Shown piece after piece: positions 1 through 8,494 of a stretch of 64,000 bases of DNA. Origin of the DNA: Planctomycetota bacterium (GTDB lineage: Bacteria > Planctomycetota > UBA8742 > UBA2392); assembly GCA_015075515.1 (NCBI GenBank), contig JABTUE010000001.1, positions 930,001 through 994,000 on the forward strand, given 5' to 3'. The notes under the pieces are model-generated. The model was given only the letters and a program-made list of their open reading frames with translations. It was not told the DNA's origin and did not search any database. The position numbers were made by a program, and so were the translations under genes. How positions within the stretch are numbered: position 1 is the stretch's first letter; every line of letters begins with the position of its first letter.

Positions 1-663
1 CATGTTGGCGGCGTCGGCGTCAAAATCGTCACGCTCGTCGCAGGCAAAGCCGTGGCCGACGCCGGCAAACAGGTGCACTTCATGCGGCACACCGGCCTGG
101 CGCAAAGCCTGCGCCACCTGCTCGACCTCGGCCGGTTCGATGATCGTGTCTTTTTCCGCGTAGATCATCAGCATGCGGGCCTTGAGTTTCGGCGCCAGAT
201 CCACGCTGGGCGGGCCGCCGCCGGGGCGGTACCTGCCGATGCCGCCGCCATAAAAACAGGCGCAGGCGGCAATGCCGTCCAGTGTGCCGGCCAGCCAGGC
301 GGCATGACCGCCGAAACAGAAACCTACCACCCCCACGCGCGTGCAGCCCTGCGCGCGCAGCCAGTCCGCCGCGGCCTTGACGTCGGCCAGAATGCCGTCG
401 GCGGTGCAGGCTTCGCGGTATTTGCGGCCCACGGCAACGGCCCTGGCGTCATAGCCGGCATCAAAGCCCGGTGCCACGCGGTGGAACAGTTCGGGCGCGA
501 TGGTGACATAGCCCATGCGCGCCAGGTTTTCAGCAACAGCGCGGATGTGGCCGTTAACGCCGAAAATTTCCTGCAACACGACCACGCCGGCGCGCGAATC
601 GCGTGCCGGGCGCGCGGCAAAACCGCGCAGAGTGCCGCCTAGCTCAACCCACGTTCCGGCCAT
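1..663 (-). CDS. Dienelactone hydrolase family protein (3' end cut by window edge)
   Basis: An alpha/beta hydrolase of the dienelactone hydrolase family, probably cytoplasmic. Starting from the ATG at 663, the frame stays open to base 1, so the last part of the protein lies outside the window. The catalytic triad is visible: a nucleophilic Cys in GFCFGG (the family uses Cys rather than Ser), Asp in AEKDTII and His in GVGHGF. The opening (VVVLQEIFGVNGHIR) is the usual first strand and helix. These enzymes cleave cyclic esters such as dienelactone, but many homologues have unknown substrates. No aromatic-degradation genes are nearby, so the substrate cannot be inferred. The gene starts 12 nt after the stop of ychF on the same strand, which suggests cotranscription. 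Confidence 0.88.
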   Translation of the reverse strand, partial: MAGTWVELGGTLRGFAARPARDSRAGVVVLQEIFGVNGHIRAVAENLARMGYVTIAPELFHRVAPGFDAGYDARAVAVGRKYREACTADGILADVKAAADWLRAQGCTRVGVVGFCFGGHAAWLAGTLDGIAACACFYGGGIGRYRPGGGPPSVDLAPKLKARMLMIYAEKDTIIEPAEVEQVAQALRQAGVPHEVHLFAGVGHGFACDERDDFDADAANM

Positions 664-675
664 GCGGTACCCGCG

Positions 676-1773
676 TCAGTTCTTGAACAGGAAATGCATC
701 ACGTCGCCGTCCTGTACTACATATTCCTTGCCTTCGGTTCGCAGGCGCCCTTTGTCCTTGGCGCCCTGTTCGCCGCCACAGGCGATGTAGTCAGCGTAAC
801 TGATTGTCTCGGCTCGGATGAACCCCTTTTCAAAGTCACTGTGGATCTTGCCCGCCGCCACCGGCGCGGTGTCGCCGGCGCGGATTGTCCAGGCCCGCAC
901 CTCTTTGGGCCCGGCGGTAAAGTACGTGCGCAGGCCCAGCAGGCGGTACCCGGCGCGGATCAGGCGATCCAGGCCGGATTCCTTCAGGCCCAGCCCGTCC
1001 AGAAATTCGCGCCGTTCGGCCGCCGACAGGCGCGAAATTTCCTGCTCGATCTTGACGCTGATGATCACGCACTCGGCGCCTTCGTCGGCGGCAATACGCT
1101 GCACGGTCTGGCTGTGCTTGTTGCCGTCGGGCAGATCGGATTCGCCCACGTTGCATACATACAGCACCGGCTTGCGCGTCAGCAGCATCAGTTCGGCCAC
1201 CATCGGTTCGTACTGCGGGGGTACCTTGACCTCGCGCGCGGGTCTGGCTTCGTTCAGCACGGCCCGAAGCTGGTCCAGCAGTTCGACGCGGATTTTTTCT
1301 TCCTTGTCGCCGCCGCGGGCGAGTTTTTCGGCCTTCTCCAGGCGCGACTCGACCGTGGCCAGATCCTTCAGTGCCAGTTCGGTCTGGATGATGCGCACGT
1401 CGCGTTCGGGGTCCACGCTGCCGGTCACGTGGATGATGTCGCCGCCGTCAAAGCAGCGTACCACGTGGGCGATCGCGTCGCTTTCGCGGATATGGGCCAG
1501 AAATTTGTTGCCCAGGCCTTCGTTGCGGCTGGCGCCTTCAACCAGCCCGGCGATGTCATCAAACTGAATCGTCGCCGGAACCACGCGCGCGGGATTGACC
1601 AGTTTGACCAGTTCGTCAATGCGCGGGTCAGGCACAACCACGGTGCCGGTATTCTTGTCTATGGTGCAGAACGGATAGTTGGCGGCCGCGGCCTGTTCAC
1701 TGGCCGTGATCGCGTTGAACAGCGTGCTCTTGCCCACGTTGGGCAGGCCGACAATGCCGCACTTGAAGCCCAT
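676..1773 (-). CDS. ychF: YchF/OLA1 family redox-regulated ATPase/GTPase
   Basis: A 365-residue P-loop protein of the Obg-like YchF family, which binds ATP in preference to GTP and associates with ribosomes. The G1 motif GLPNVGKST is at residues 8-16, followed by the DDIAGLVEGAS (G3-like) region, the coiled-coil insertion, and a C-terminal TGS domain with the conserved motifs YTAGPKEVRAWTI and DYVMHF-like VQDGDVMHFLF. The reading frame is open further upstream, but the conserved start MGFKCGIVG at 1773 gives the normal family length. The dienelactone hydrolase gene follows 12 nt later. Nothing unusual is seen. Confidence 0.96.
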   Translation of the reverse strand: MGFKCGIVGLPNVGKSTLFNAITASEQAAAANYPFCTIDKNTGTVVVPDPRIDELVKLVNPARVVPATIQFDDIAGLVEGASRNEGLGNKFLAHIRESDAIAHVVRCFDGGDIIHVTGSVDPERDVRIIQTELALKDLATVESRLEKAEKLARGGDKEEKIRVELLDQLRAVLNEARPAREVKVPPQYEPMVAELMLLTRKPVLYVCNVGESDLPDGNKHSQTVQRIAADEGAECVIISVKIEQEISRLSAAERREFLDGLGLKESGLDRLIRAGYRLLGLRTYFTAGPKEVRAWTIRAGDTAPVAAGKIHSDFEKGFIRAETISYADYIACGGEQGAKDKGRLRTEGKEYVVQDGDVMHFLFKN

Positions 1774-1794
1774 GGTGTCCTTTATCCTGTGTGG

Positions 1795-1813
1795 GGCAGG
1801 CTGAAAGCCCGCC
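1795..1813. repeat. Dispersed imperfect-hairpin repeat, copy A
   Basis: The 19-base string GGCAGGCTGAAAGCCCGCC can fold on itself with one A-C mismatch. It occurs again at 63450-63468 with a single base change, and a partial copy is at 4569-4586. Here it lies just upstream of the ychF start, so it is unlikely to be a terminator for that gene. Confidence 0.5.
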
Positions 1814-1833
1814 CACGTACTACTTTCCGACGC

Positions 1834-1839
1834 TACAAT
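1834..1839 (+). promoter_or_regulatory. Possible -10 box (TACAAT)
   Basis: TACAAT lies 34 nt before the preferred start of the secreted hydrolase-like gene. No good -35 hexamer is seen 16-18 nt upstream, so this is a weak call. Confidence 0.25.
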
Positions 1840-1873
1840 GAAAATGCCCCGTTCGCCCCTGCCCGGCAACCCT

Positions 1874-3292
1874 ATGAAATCCGGCCGCGTCTGCCTGTCG
1901 CTTGCCCTGTCGTTGCTGGTCGCCCGCGCGGCGCTTGGCCAGGACACGCCCCAGCGGTCGCTGGACGCAATCTTTGCCGCCAAAGACGACAAGACCCGCG
2001 ACAAGCTGATCTCCGCCCTGGCCGGCCGCGAACTGACCGACCACGCCGCCGCCCGCGAACACGCCCTGGGCCTGCAACGGCGGGTGCCGGCTGCCCTGCC
2101 GGAACTCAAGATCGCCCACGAGGGCGCGCTGGATTACCCCTATCAGGTGCGCACCAGGCGCACGGTTTACAACAACTACGCGATGGTTGACCTGCCCAAA
2201 GGCCTTAGCCGCGACAAGCCCGTGCCACTGGTGATCGGCCTGCACAGCGAAAAGGGCACGGCCTGGTACGAGCTTTCCGGTCTGCGCGCCTGCCTGCGCA
2301 CCGGGGCAGGCGGGTTGGGCGACTGCATTCTGGCCTGCCCGCAGGCACTGAATCGTGGCCTCACGTCGCACGATCCCACCACCAACCCGCCCGGCATCAC
2401 CGAATACTTCGGCTGGGGACCCAAACAGGAAGGTGTGGACACGGTGCTGAACCTGATTGACGGCCTGGTGCGCGACTACAACATTGACCGCGACCGCATT
2501 TACCTGACCGGCGGCGGCATGGGTGGTGAGGCCTGCTTCCGGCTGGCCCAGTTGCGGCCTTGCCAGTTCGCGGCGATCTGTGTGCGCGACGCGCTGCCGA
2601 TGCATTACCTGACAGAACTCAAGCCCAATGATGGCAAACAGATCGCTGACCTGCGCGCGGCGGGCAAACTGGGCGAGCAGCCGGTCGAGTTTCCGTGGCT
2701 GTTGGCGCACCGCAACATGCCCGTAACCTGGGTGCACGCCAACGACGACAAGAAGTACCCCACAGCGTGGGCGCGCAAGGCCCGCGATGCCATGCAGCAG
2801 GCCAAGCTGCCGCTGCAATTTCACGAATATGAGGGCTTTCACGGCAGCGCGAAAGTCGAACTGATCGCGCAGGCACTGGGCGAAATGCTGCAACATAGGC
2901 GCGAACCCAGCCCGGCGGAACTCACGGCGCGCGGCATGAAGGGCGACGACAACCCCGGCAACAACCGCCACGGCTGGCTTGAGATCAAGCAGCAGACCTG
3001 GCAGGGCAAACGCGGCGACTGGCCCGAGAAGCAAGCCGCAGGCGGGTTAGTCACCGTCAGCACCAGCAAGGCCGAAAACCTGATCACGGTGACCAGCGAA
3101 GGCGTAAGCGAGCTTGTGCTGTGGCTGCACGACGGGCTGATTGACCTGAGCAAGCCGATTCGTCTGGTCGTGAACGGAAAAGAGCGCGAGCCGGTCACGC
3201 TCAAGCGCGACCAGGGGGTGCTCGCCCAAACCGCCTGGGACATGCGCCAAACCGGCGAGGCCTACACGGCGAAGCTGGCGGTCAGGCCATAA
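1874..3292 (+). CDS. Secreted alpha/beta-hydrolase-fold protein with a degenerate nucleophile
   Basis: A 472-residue exported protein. The start at 1874 gives a clean signal peptide (MKSGRVCLSLALSLLVARAALGQ); an in-frame ATG at 1838 would only lengthen the n-region. The middle resembles the poly(3-hydroxybutyrate) depolymerase / feruloyl-esterase type: PLVIGLHSEKG (oxyanion region), VRDYNIDRDRIYLTGG, and TWVHANDDKKYP for the acid. The nucleophile elbow, normally G-x-S-x-G, reads TGGGMGGE, so Gly replaces the catalytic Ser. The expected His region reads EGFHGSAK. Either the protein is a non-catalytic binding protein or it works differently. A C-terminal beta domain follows (about residues 350-470). 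It is convergent with the Rieske gene. Confidence 0.75.
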   Translation: MKSGRVCLSLALSLLVARAALGQDTPQRSLDAIFAAKDDKTRDKLISALAGRELTDHAAAREHALGLQRRVPAALPELKIAHEGALDYPYQVRTRRTVYNNYAMVDLPKGLSRDKPVPLVIGLHSEKGTAWYELSGLRACLRTGAGGLGDCILACPQALNRGLTSHDPTTNPPGITEYFGWGPKQEGVDTVLNLIDGLVRDYNIDRDRIYLTGGGMGGEACFRLAQLRPCQFAAICVRDALPMHYLTELKPNDGKQIADLRAAGKLGEQPVEFPWLLAHRNMPVTWVHANDDKKYPTAWARKARDAMQQAKLPLQFHEYEGFHGSAKVELIAQALGEMLQHRREPSPAELTARGMKGDDNPGNNRHGWLEIKQQTWQGKRGDWPEKQAAGGLVTVSTSKAENLITVTSEGVSELVLWLHDGLIDLSKPIRLVVNGKEREPVTLKRDQGVLAQTAWDMRQTGEAYTAKLAVRP

Positions 3293-3375
3293 TGATGCAT
3301 GGCTGTCCCGGCTGCCGGTTACTTTCGTGAAGACTTGCGTTGGCGCCTTCGGCGGTTGGTTGCTGTTGCCTGCGG

Positions 3376-3419
3376 CCCGCAACACGCGGGTGTTCGCATC
3401 ACACAACCCGTGAACGGGT
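3376..3419. terminator. Possible bidirectional terminator between convergent genes
   Basis: Two small perfect hairpins lie in the 129-nt gap between convergent genes: CCCGC/GCGGG at 3376-3390 with a 5-nt loop, and ACCCGT/ACGGGT at 3406-3419 with a 2-nt spacer. No clear T-run is present. Nothing else is seen in this gap. Confidence 0.3.
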
Positions 3420-3421
3420 GC

Positions 3422-4513
3422 CTAATGGTCAGCCGGATCAAAGGCCTTGCGGCCGCCCCGGCCCACATGGTCGGCGTTACCGGCACCGGCCAGCAATGTG
3501 GCGGCCAGCGTCACGGCGCGATCCACAAGTTCGGCCGCACCCTCGCGCAGGCCGTGACTGCGCTTGAGTGCCAGCACGTTTTCTTCCATATCTTCGGCGG
3601 TCCAGCCGCGGGAGTGGGCAATGAACGGAAACTGGGGAAACACACAACCCACTTCGCTGAAGAAGCTCAGCATCTGGCCCGCCACGCCCTGAACGTTGTC
3701 CTGGCCGCCGATGATGATGAAGCCTGCCACCTTGTTGCGCAGCAGCACCCGGTCGGCGATCGTCACCTGGTTCTGGATGCAGTTCATGCGCTCGATCATC
3801 TTGTAGTACAGGGAACTGGCGCTGCCCCAGCGAATCGGTGTGGCCAGCAGAATCACATCGGCCCAGTGCACAAAGGCCTCGTACACGCGATCAAGCTCGT
3901 CCTTGGGGTCCATCTGGGTTATGCTGCAGGGCCAGGTACAGGCACGGGCAGCCTTGGAATAGTAACCCTCGCAGGCCTTGAACTTCAGGTCATTCAATTT
4001 GATCAACCGCGTTTCGCAGCCCGCGGCGGCGGCATGATCCAGCGCGTGCTGCAGCAGCACCTCGCTGCCCGAATAGCGCGGGTGCTTGCGCGTCATCACG
4101 GTGGTTGAAATTCCCGCCACACGCACAGGGCCCGCTTCGCGCTTGACGGGGCGGGCCAGGGGGTGCGGGTCGTGCGGCACCTTGTTGCGTCTGGTCGCAG
4201 GTTTGGCGCTGATGAGCAGCCGGCCGTTTTCCTGCTTCAGGGCATAGCTCGGCACCTTATCGGCCTCAAAGCCCGGTTCGCCCTCACCGGTGGCGAAGTG
4301 AAACTTCCAGTAGTGCCAGGGGCAGGTCAGGTATTCGCCGTCAGGCACGCCCTCGGCCAGGGGGCCGCCCACGTGGTTGCATACGTTGCTGACGGCACCG
4401 AAGCGGCCATTGATGAACGACAGCGCCACGGGCTGGCCCGCGACATCAATCCTGCGGCAGCCGGGCGATTTCAGCGCCTCGGCGTCACCAAGGTCAATCC
4501 ATTCTTCGGCCAT
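3422..4513 (-). CDS. Rieske [2Fe-2S] domain fused to NADPH-dependent FMN reductase-like flavodoxin domain
   Basis: A 363-residue cytoplasmic fusion. Residues 1-105 form a Rieske ferredoxin domain with ligands C45-x-H47 (CNHVGGPL) and C64-x2-H67 (CPWH), as in the small Rieske proteins that feed dioxygenases. From about residue 130 there is an FMN_red/flavodoxin-like domain: a start strand with a phosphate-loop-like segment (VRVAGISTT...SGSEVLL), ADVILLATPIRWGSASS, and a Cys-containing ACTWPC segment typical of iron-sulfur flavoproteins. The obvious inference is internal electron transfer between NAD(P)H-reduced flavin and the Rieske cluster. No oxygenase gene is adjacent, so the acceptor is unknown. 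Start ATG at 4513. Confidence 0.85.
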   Translation of the reverse strand: MAEEWIDLGDAEALKSPGCRRIDVAGQPVALSFINGRFGAVSNVCNHVGGPLAEGVPDGEYLTCPWHYWKFHFATGEGEPGFEADKVPSYALKQENGRLLISAKPATRRNKVPHDPHPLARPVKREAGPVRVAGISTTVMTRKHPRYSGSEVLLQHALDHAAAAGCETRLIKLNDLKFKACEGYYSKAARACTWPCSITQMDPKDELDRVYEAFVHWADVILLATPIRWGSASSLYYKMIERMNCIQNQVTIADRVLLRNKVAGFIIIGGQDNVQGVAGQMLSFFSEVGCVFPQFPFIAHSRGWTAEDMEENVLALKRSHGLREGAAELVDRAVTLAATLLAGAGNADHVGRGGRKAFDPADH

Positions 4514-4548
4514 GGCGGCAGTCTAAACACACCGTAGGCAAAACGAAA

Positions 4549-4570
4549 CCGGGCCCCTGGCGGGGCCCGG
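4549..4570 (-). terminator. Intrinsic terminator of the Gly/Gln-rich protein gene
   Basis: A perfect 9-bp stem (CCGGGCCCC / GGGGCCCGG) with a TGGC loop is followed on the minus strand by TTTCGTTTT. It lies 20 nt past the stop at 4591. Confidence 0.7.
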
Positions 4571-4586
4571 CAGGCTGAAAGGCGGG
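4569..4586. repeat. Partial copy C of the GGCAGGCTG hairpin repeat
   Basis: GGCAGGCTGAAAG followed by GCGGG matches the copies at 1795 and 63450 apart from the right arm. It abuts the terminator stem. Confidence 0.3.
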
Positions 4587-4590
4587 AGTA

Positions 4591-5343
4591 TTACTTGTCG
4601 CCGTCTTCTTTCTTTTCCTTCTTTTCCTTGGGCTCTTCGTTGGAGCCGCCGCCCTGCTGGCCGCGGGCCCACTTGGCCGCGGCTTCGCGGATTTCCTTGA
4701 TCTGGCGGGCGCGGATCTCATCCTGGCGGGCCGACTTGTCGGTGGCCGTTTCCTTGCGCAGGTCGGCCGAGTTCTTCTTCCACTCTTCGAGCTTTTCCTC
4801 GCTGAGCACTTCCTTTTTCTTCATTTCGGCGTCGCTGTCTTCCCAGCCCTTGGCCAGCTTCTCCTGATGCTTCTTGGTTTCCTCGGCCAGTTTCTTTTCA
4901 TCGCTGGCAACCGACTTGCGCACCGGCGCCCAGCGCTTGTCCTCGCGCTCGGCGTCATCCCAACCCTTCTTGGCGATCTTCTTGAACGCCGCCCGGGCCT
5001 TTTTGTCCTCAAGGCCGAGCTTGTCGGCTTCCTTTTCCAGGCGTTCGTCCTTGGCCTTGTCGTCTACGGTCTGGCCGGGCAGCACGCGCTCTTCGGTGCC
5101 GTCTTCGCCCCAGCCCAGTTTGTCAATCTGTTCTTTTTCCCAGTTGCCGCCGCCTTGGCCAGGCTGACCGCCCTGACCCTGCGGGCCACGGCCCTGCCCT
5201 TGGCCACCCTGGCCGGGCTGACCGCCCTGGCCGGGCCAGCCGCCGCCCCTGCCGCCGATTCCACCGCCACCGCCTTGGGCGTACAGCGCGCCGGCGAAGG
5301 CCACAGTCAGAACAAACGCACCGAGAATCACCAGATTCCGCAT
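4591..5343 (-). CDS. Secreted Gly/Gln-rich, charged helical protein of unknown function
   Basis: A 250-residue exported protein with no recognised family. The start at 5343 gives a standard signal peptide (MRNLVILGAFVLTVAFAGALYAQ); the frame is open further upstream but without a signal sequence. Residues 24-70 are a low-complexity Gly/Gln/Pro stretch with PGQGGQ repeats. The remainder is very rich in Lys, Glu, Asp and Trp, with repeated W-E/D-D-A/S motifs (GWGEDGTEE, GWDDAERED, GWEDSDAEM, LEEWKKNS) and looks like a long helical or coiled segment. A role in the envelope or matrix is possible but unsupported. It has its own terminator. Confidence 0.7.
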   Translation of the reverse strand: MRNLVILGAFVLTVAFAGALYAQGGGGGIGGRGGGWPGQGGQPGQGGQGQGRGPQGQGGQPGQGGGNWEKEQIDKLGWGEDGTEERVLPGQTVDDKAKDERLEKEADKLGLEDKKARAAFKKIAKKGWDDAEREDKRWAPVRKSVASDEKKLAEETKKHQEKLAKGWEDSDAEMKKKEVLSEEKLEEWKKNSADLRKETATDKSARQDEIRARQIKEIREAAAKWARGQQGGGSNEEPKEKKEKKEDGDK

Positions 5344-5505
5344 AGAACTGTTCCTCAAAACGAGTCGAATGGGCGTCGAAGATGTCGTTAGTATAGTGCG
5401 GCACAACTCCGGGGCCTTTCCCGGAATCTGCCGCCGCAATTAGAAATGCCGGACACGCCAAAGCGGGGTAAACATTTCCAACATGTTTCTATATAAGGGT
5501 TTGCA

Positions 5506-5739
5506 GTGAGAAACCCAACCCCAAAGGCGATCTGGCTGGTCACTGCCGGTCTTGCCCTGCTGGGCGCGGCGATTGCCGTTTCCGTGTTCGTCACCCCTGT
5601 GGCCGGCGATTTTCCGTGGGGCATACACATTGTGACGATCCCGGCCGTGGCGCTGGTCGGCGTGGTGATCGGCTGGGTGATGCGTGACCGCCAGGCCGCC
5701 GAAGAACAGGCCAAAGCCGAAGTCGAAAAGAAGAACTGA
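5506..5739 (+). CDS. Small two-helix membrane protein
   Basis: A 77-residue protein with two hydrophobic helices (AIWLVTAGLALLGAAIAVSV and IVTIPAVALVGVVIGWVM) and a charged C-terminal tail (RDRQAAEEQAKAEVEKKN). It starts at GTG 5506 after an AAGGG ribosome-binding site 6 nt upstream. Its stop overlaps the start of the esterase gene (TGATG), so the two are translationally coupled. Function unknown. An AT-rich TATATAAG stretch at 5490 is a possible -10, but it lies too close to the start to be convincing. Confidence 0.65.
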   Translation: MRNPTPKAIWLVTAGLALLGAAIAVSVFVTPVAGDFPWGIHIVTIPAVALVGVVIGWVMRDRQAAEEQAKAEVEKKN

Positions 5740-6476
5740 TGCGTGACGAAACGGTCAAGCTGGGTGGGTTGCGCACACGTGTGGTGGATATGCTGCCGGC
5801 GGGGGCCAAGCCCGGCCTGGCTGTGGTGTTGTGCCACGGCTTTGGCGCGCCGGCGACGGATCTGGTGCCGCTGGGCGCGGAACTGCTGGAAAGTTCCGAC
5901 CGGCTGCAGGCCAACGCGCGCTTTTATTTTCCGGGCGGGCCGCTGGACCTTTCGGCGTGGGGCATGTACGGAGCCGCGGCCTGGTGGATGGTGGATTTCG
6001 AGGCCATCCAGCGCGCCCTGGCCGAGGGCACGTTTCGCAACCGCGTGCGCAATGACCGCCCCGAAGGCCTGGTGGAGGCGCGCGCGGCGCTGCTGCGGCT
6101 GATAGATGAAGTGCGCGCCGAAACCGGCCTTGGGCTGGATCGCGTGGCGATCGGCGGCTTCAGCCAGGGTGCCATGCTGGGCGTGGATGTGGCCCTGCAG
6201 TTGCCCCAGAACGTGGCGGCACTGATTGCCTGGTCAGGCACACTTCTGAACGAAGACGAATGGCGGCGTCTGGCCCCCGCTCACCGCGGCCTGCGCGTGG
6301 TGCAGTCGCACGGGCGGCAGGACCCGATTCTGCCCTATGCCTGGGCCGAATACCTGCGCGACCTGCTGCTGGAGTTCGGCTTGCAGGTGGACTTTCTGCC
6401 GTTTGCGGGGCCGCACACGATATCACTGCCGGCACTGGAGCGCGCGCGTCAGGTTCTGGAACAGGCATGTCCCTGA
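5739..6476 (+). CDS. Carboxylesterase/phospholipase-like alpha/beta hydrolase
   Basis: A 245-residue cytoplasmic serine hydrolase of the carboxylesterase / acyl-protein thioesterase type. It shows the HGFGAPATDLVPL oxyanion region, the nucleophile elbow GGFSQGA, the acid in SHGRQDPILP and His in AGPHTI. The length and the FxxxGPxLxxxAWxMYG-like central insertion fit the family. It overlaps the small membrane protein gene by 1 nt and sits at the head of the MoxR cluster, separated from the next gene by 54 nt. The natural ester substrate is unknown. Confidence 0.85.
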   Translation: MRDETVKLGGLRTRVVDMLPAGAKPGLAVVLCHGFGAPATDLVPLGAELLESSDRLQANARFYFPGGPLDLSAWGMYGAAAWWMVDFEAIQRALAEGTFRNRVRNDRPEGLVEARAALLRLIDEVRAETGLGLDRVAIGGFSQGAMLGVDVALQLPQNVAALIAWSGTLLNEDEWRRLAPAHRGLRVVQSHGRQDPILPYAWAEYLRDLLLEFGLQVDFLPFAGPHTISLPALERARQVLEQACP

Positions 6477-6530
6477 CCAATCGCCCGGCCCAAGCCATAA
6501 TGGCCCGTCGCGTCTTGCGCCCGAGCGTGC

Positions 6531-7649
6531 ATGGCCACCGCGTTTGACCTTCGTCCGTTGCAGTTCGGCGATCACCTTGGCCGGTCGTCGGCGTTGTTCA
6601 TGCGTCACTGGGTTAGCCTGGCGCGCTGGTACAACCTGACGTTCTTTGTGCCGATGGTGGCGGTGGTGCTCGGGCTCAACCTGCTGCTGGATCCATACGC
6701 CTGGCAGGAACACCGTATGGCCGAGCCGTCGGTGCTTGATCCCAATGCCACGGCGGCCTACTGGTGGCTGACGCGCCTGTGCGCCGTTGCCCTGGCGCAC
6801 TGGTTTGCGGCCGGCGGCGTGCTGTACATCGCCAGCCGCCTCTATGTGGGTGATAACCCCGGCTTGGCCGAAACGGCGCGGGCGGTGTTCCAACGCGGCG
6901 GCCACCTGACCGCCACGATGCTGGTGTACCTGACCGGACTGATCGGCATGTTTCTGCTGTGTCTGGGCCCGGCATGGCTGATCGGCCAGGGAACAGGCCG
7001 CAACGCCGAGGTTCAGGCCTGGATGTTTGTGGCGTTCGTCAGCATCCCGGGCCTGTTTTTTCTGCTGGTGCTGTTTCTGGGCCGGTACGGTCTGGCGCCG
7101 GCCTGCGTGATGCTGGACGACGCTGATTCAGCCTCAGCGTTTTCGCGCAGTGCCGTTCTGGCGCGGGGCTTTCGCTGGCGGCTGGCGATGCTGGTGCTGA
7201 TCACTGGTCTGCTGACAGGCGTGCCTGGATTGTGGTCGCTGACGGGCGTGCCGGGCCAGGTTGGCCGCGTGCTGCTGGCCGACGCGGGGCATCCGGTGTG
7301 GGGCGATCTGCTGCTGCTGGCTTGGCAGGGGCTGCTGGGGCCGGTGGTGCTGTTGCCGACCGTGGTATTTTTCTTTGACCAGCGCTGCCGCAAGGAAGGT
7401 TACGACCTGGCCGTAATGGCGCGTAACTTCGGCATTGACGACGCCCAGTTGCTGCGCTTTCAGATGGACCCGATGCTGGGCTATATCCCCAAGGGCTACA
7501 AACATCCGCCCGGTCGCCGCATGGCTCCGCCCCAACCGGTACCCCCGGCCGTCATGCAGCCGCAGACGTCCAGGCCCTGGCAGACCCCGGCCGCCGCAAG
7601 ACCGCAACCGCGCGTGTTCCGGCCCCCGACCCCGCGGGGTGGGCGATGA
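6531..7649 (+). CDS. Six-TM integral membrane protein of the MoxR cluster
   Basis: A 372-residue membrane protein with about six hydrophobic helices: near residues 33-55, 80-103, 125-153, 163-187, 218-240 and 258-285. A Pro-rich cytoplasmic tail of about 60 residues follows and ends in PTPRGGR. I do not recognise a named family. Comparable polytopic proteins often precede DUF4129/DUF4350 genes in MoxR clusters, so a scaffold role is plausible inference. Its stop overlaps the next start by 4 nt (ATGA). Confidence 0.75.
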   Translation: MATAFDLRPLQFGDHLGRSSALFMRHWVSLARWYNLTFFVPMVAVVLGLNLLLDPYAWQEHRMAEPSVLDPNATAAYWWLTRLCAVALAHWFAAGGVLYIASRLYVGDNPGLAETARAVFQRGGHLTATMLVYLTGLIGMFLLCLGPAWLIGQGTGRNAEVQAWMFVAFVSIPGLFFLLVLFLGRYGLAPACVMLDDADSASAFSRSAVLARGFRWRLAMLVLITGLLTGVPGLWSLTGVPGQVGRVLLADAGHPVWGDLLLLAWQGLLGPVVLLPTVVFFFDQRCRKEGYDLAVMARNFGIDDAQLLRFQMDPMLGYIPKGYKHPPGRRMAPPQPVPPAVMQPQTSRPWQTPAAARPQPRVFRPPTPRGGR

Positions 7650-8494
7650 TCGGCCGACTGTTGCTGGCCTTGGTGATCTTAACGGCGCTGGCCGTACCAC
7701 TGGCGGCACAGCCGTCTGACGCCGACACCCAGGCGCGACGGATTGTGGAACAGCCGCCGTATCGCGGCTACCGCGTCGAGCGCGAGGTCACACCCGAGCA
7801 ATCCGCGCGCGAGTGGGCCCCCGCACAGTCCGGCGGCGATGGCGAGTTCCTGCGGCCCGGCGACGGCCGCTCCGGCTACCGCCGCTCCGGCCGCACCCAG
7901 GCGCCCACGCGCGAAAGTTCGTCGCGCTCACGTAGCGACGGCTCCAGCGGGTCGGACCTCAGCGGCCTTGGCTGGATCGGCGACGTGTTCACGGTGATTG
8001 TCTGGGTCATTGTCATTCTGGCGGCGCTGTTTGGCGTGTACCTTCTGGTTCGCGCACTGATCGGCCTGCGCCTGCAGCGGCGTGCCCGCAAGACCCGCCC
8101 CAACCGCGAGAAAACCGAACCGGCCGCCGGGACCAGCCAGCCGCCGGATGCCAAACCGGAGCTGCCGCCCGAAGTGTTCGAAGACGCGCTCGAGCTTGCC
8201 CTGCGCGAGTATGACCAGGCGCTGAAGGCCCAGGACTGGGGCCGCGCCGCGCTGCTGGCCTATCGCATTTTCTGGCTGCGGGCGGGCTGGACGGGCTGCG
8301 TGGAAAGCACCGACGTGCGCACCTGGCGCGACGCGGTGGCACTGGTGCGCGCGCCCCAGACACGCCGGCAGGTAAGCGGACTGCTGGGTCTGGTGGAACG
8401 CGTCCGTTACGGCAGCCACGCGCCCGACAGCGACGAGTTCGCACGCTGGCGCTCGGAACTGGACAGCCTGAACCCCGCCGAGGCTTTGCAATGA
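7646..8494 (+). CDS. DUF4129-like protein with signal peptide and one TM helix
   Basis: A 282-residue protein with an N-terminal signal peptide ending LAAQ, an extracytoplasmic linker rich in Arg/Ser, a transmembrane helix (VFTVIVWVIVILAALFGVYLLVRALI, about residues 112-137) and a cytoplasmic helical domain. The segment LALREYDQALKAQDWGRAALLAYRIF..RAGW, then VRTWRDAVALV and a closing FARWRSELD, follows the pattern of DUF4129, found in MoxR/DUF58 clusters. It is tightly coupled: it overlaps both neighbours by 4 nt. Confidence 0.7.
   Translation: MIGRLLLALVILTALAVPLAAQPSDADTQARRIVEQPPYRGYRVEREVTPEQSAREWAPAQSGGDGEFLRPGDGRSGYRRSGRTQAPTRESSSRSRSDGSSGSDLSGLGWIGDVFTVIVWVIVILAALFGVYLLVRALIGLRLQRRARKTRPNREKTEPAAGTSQPPDAKPELPPEVFEDALELALREYDQALKAQDWGRAALLAYRIFWLRAGWTGCVESTDVRTWRDAVALVRAPQTRRQVSGLLGLVERVRYGSHAPDSDEFARWRSELDSLNPAEALQ

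Noticed and set aside
1838..1873. Using the first ATG (1838) as the start of the hydrolase-like gene
   Set aside because: It would place a possible -10 box (TACAAT) inside the first codons and lengthen the n-region of the signal peptide; 1874 gives a standard signal peptide.
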